From: RH-AL1 sp965277735 | GTDB taxonomy: Bacteria > Pseudomonadota > Alphaproteobacteria > Rhizobiales > Beijerinckiaceae | Assembly: GCA_965277735.1 (NCBI GenBank) | Contig: CBDIDO010000003.1 | Span: 1,240,001-1,304,000, forward strand | DNA: 64,000 nucleotides | Reading direction: 5' to 3' | Shown here: one piece after another, positions 63,373 to 64,000 of the stretch | Layout of the letters: every line of letters starts with the position of its first letter | Numbering within the stretch: position 1 is the first letter of the stretch | Made by a program: the position numbers and the translations under genes | Notes under the pieces: generated by a model | Seen by the model: the letters and a program-made list of their open reading frames with translations, nothing else | Database searches by the model: none | What the model was told of the DNA's origin: nothing

Positions 63373-64000
63373 ATGGCCCGCTTTCTCGCATCCCGGCCGA
63401 CCCTGGCGTCGTTTCTGCTCCTGATGTTGCCGCTGGCCGGCTGCACGACGGATCGCATCGTGCCTTCGGGTATCGCGCTCGACGACTATCGGGCTCGCCA
63501 CCCGATCGTCATCGCGCAGGCCCGCACCTCGATCGACGTCTTCCCGTCGATGGGGCAGGGCCGGCTCGACAGCCACACCGCCAAGCAGATCTTCGCCTTC
63601 GCCGAGCAATATCGCGACACGGGGCAGGGCCCCGTCCTGGTCCTCGTGCCCCGCGGACCCGGTGTCGCCTCGCGCCAGGCCATCATCGCCGACATCCGGC
63701 GCACGCTCGCCGCCGGAGGTGCCAAGGGCGGCGTCCAGGTCTCGACCTATCCGATCGCCGACCCCTCGCTCGCTTCGGCGGTGCGGCTGTCGTTTGCCGG
63801 CGTCAAGGCCAGGGAGGTCAACCAGTGCGGCCAGTGGCCGCGCGATCTCGGCTCCGGCTCCAGCGTCGACGGCTGGGAGAACGAGCCCTACTGGAATCTC
63901 GGCTGTGCGACGCAGCAGATGATGGCCGCGCAGACGTCCGATCCCCGCGATCTCGTTTCGCCGCGTGGTGAGGAGCGGCCCGATACCGAGATCAGAGACC
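63373..64000 (+). CDS. cpaD: Pilus assembly lipoprotein CpaD, 3' end outside window
   Basis: About 209 residues are visible. A lipoprotein signal with the box LAGC (Cys about 24) is followed by VPSGIALDDYRARHPIVIAQ, RQAIIADIRRTLAAGG, and CGQWPRDLGSGSSVDGWENEPYWNLGC (read in two parts), the typical CpaD region. It lies four bases after cpaC. CpaE, CpaF and the Tad genes are expected beyond the edge. Confidence 0.94.
   Translation, partial: MARFLASRPTLASFLLLMLPLAGCTTDRIVPSGIALDDYRARHPIVIAQARTSIDVFPSMGQGRLDSHTAKQIFAFAEQYRDTGQGPVLVLVPRGPGVASRQAIIADIRRTLAAGGAKGGVQVSTYPIADPSLASAVRLSFAGVKAREVNQCGQWPRDLGSGSSVDGWENEPYWNLGCATQQMMAAQTSDPRDLVSPRGEERPDTEIRD

Overview
The window reads as high-GC alphaproteobacterial chromosome, most likely Hyphomicrobiales (Rhizobiales). 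Supporting signs are the long B12-dependent ribonucleotide reductase, the paired solute symporters with small partners (DUF3311/MctP-like, DUF485/ActP), the cpa/tad pilus cluster, BtaAB betaine-lipid synthesis, a C-terminal-sensor chemotaxis receptor, and palindromic intergenic repeats of the RIME type. No genus is assigned. Nearly all genes are housekeeping or common accessory genes. Gene density is high, with many 4-base start/stop overlaps.

Layout. 1-6888 (minus): nrdJ (cut by the left edge), a small exported protein, a DUF2254 membrane protein, an SDR and a GluR0-like ligand-gated K+ channel. 7131-7800: two adjacent broken genes (zinc ribbon with an in-frame TAG; isoprenylcysteine-methyltransferase-like with a frameshift). 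7838-13961: YbdK-like ligase, DUF3311 + symporter, small unknowns, RsmB-family methyltransferase + MAPEG protein, SRAP/YedK. 13963-17183: a 3.2-kb transposon (below). 17296-25131: GreA-like factor, tRNA-Tyr, rlmB, DUF485/actP, CidA/LrgB pair, galM. 25212-37126: GT87-like glycosyltransferase, sugar epimerase, miaA, serB, P1 peptidase, RMD1 protein, mutL, hybrid histidine kinase, purD. 37324-45738: fasciclin protein, rsmD, rluB-type pseudouridine synthase with a huge Arg-rich tail, tadA, TauE/SafE exporter, dehalogenase-like hydrolase, ispH, dnaB. 45769-57520: hydrolase, eutB remnant, chemotaxis receptor + globin, eutB, a 424-bp TIR cassette, ilvA, HAD dehalogenase, fdhD, cytosolic chemotaxis receptor, btaB/btaA. 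57764-64000: phosphomannomutase, then the tad/cpa pilus cluster (pilus N-terminal-domain protein, flp, cpaA, cpaB, cpaC, partial cpaD).

The most interesting region is 13955-17191. An IS1-type DDE transposase sits in a 3,221-bp unit with 23-bp terminal inverted repeats (22/23 matching) and a perfect 8-bp target duplication. The unit is inserted exactly at the stop codon of the SRAP gene, and all its genes run the same way with overlaps. The passengers are a small unknown protein, a GLKGGRAR-type basic protein, a proteasome-fold (Ntn-hydrolase-like) protein split by an in-frame TAG, a 63-residue companion and a ClpS-like adaptor whose stop codon lies inside the right inverted repeat. A transposon combining a proteasome-like protein with a ClpS-like N-degron adaptor is not something I can match to a described system. 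A second, transposase-less cassette (50088-50511; 27-bp perfect inverted repeats, 8-bp target duplication, one 52-codon gene) lies just upstream of ilvA.

How genes work together: nrdJ and eutB are both B12-dependent. MctP-like and ActP point to uptake of small carboxylates. The receptor/globin pair at 46891-48442 may be functionally linked. btaA and btaB form a two-step betaine-lipid pathway. cpaA-D, flp and the divergent pilus-N protein build a Flp/Tad pilus.
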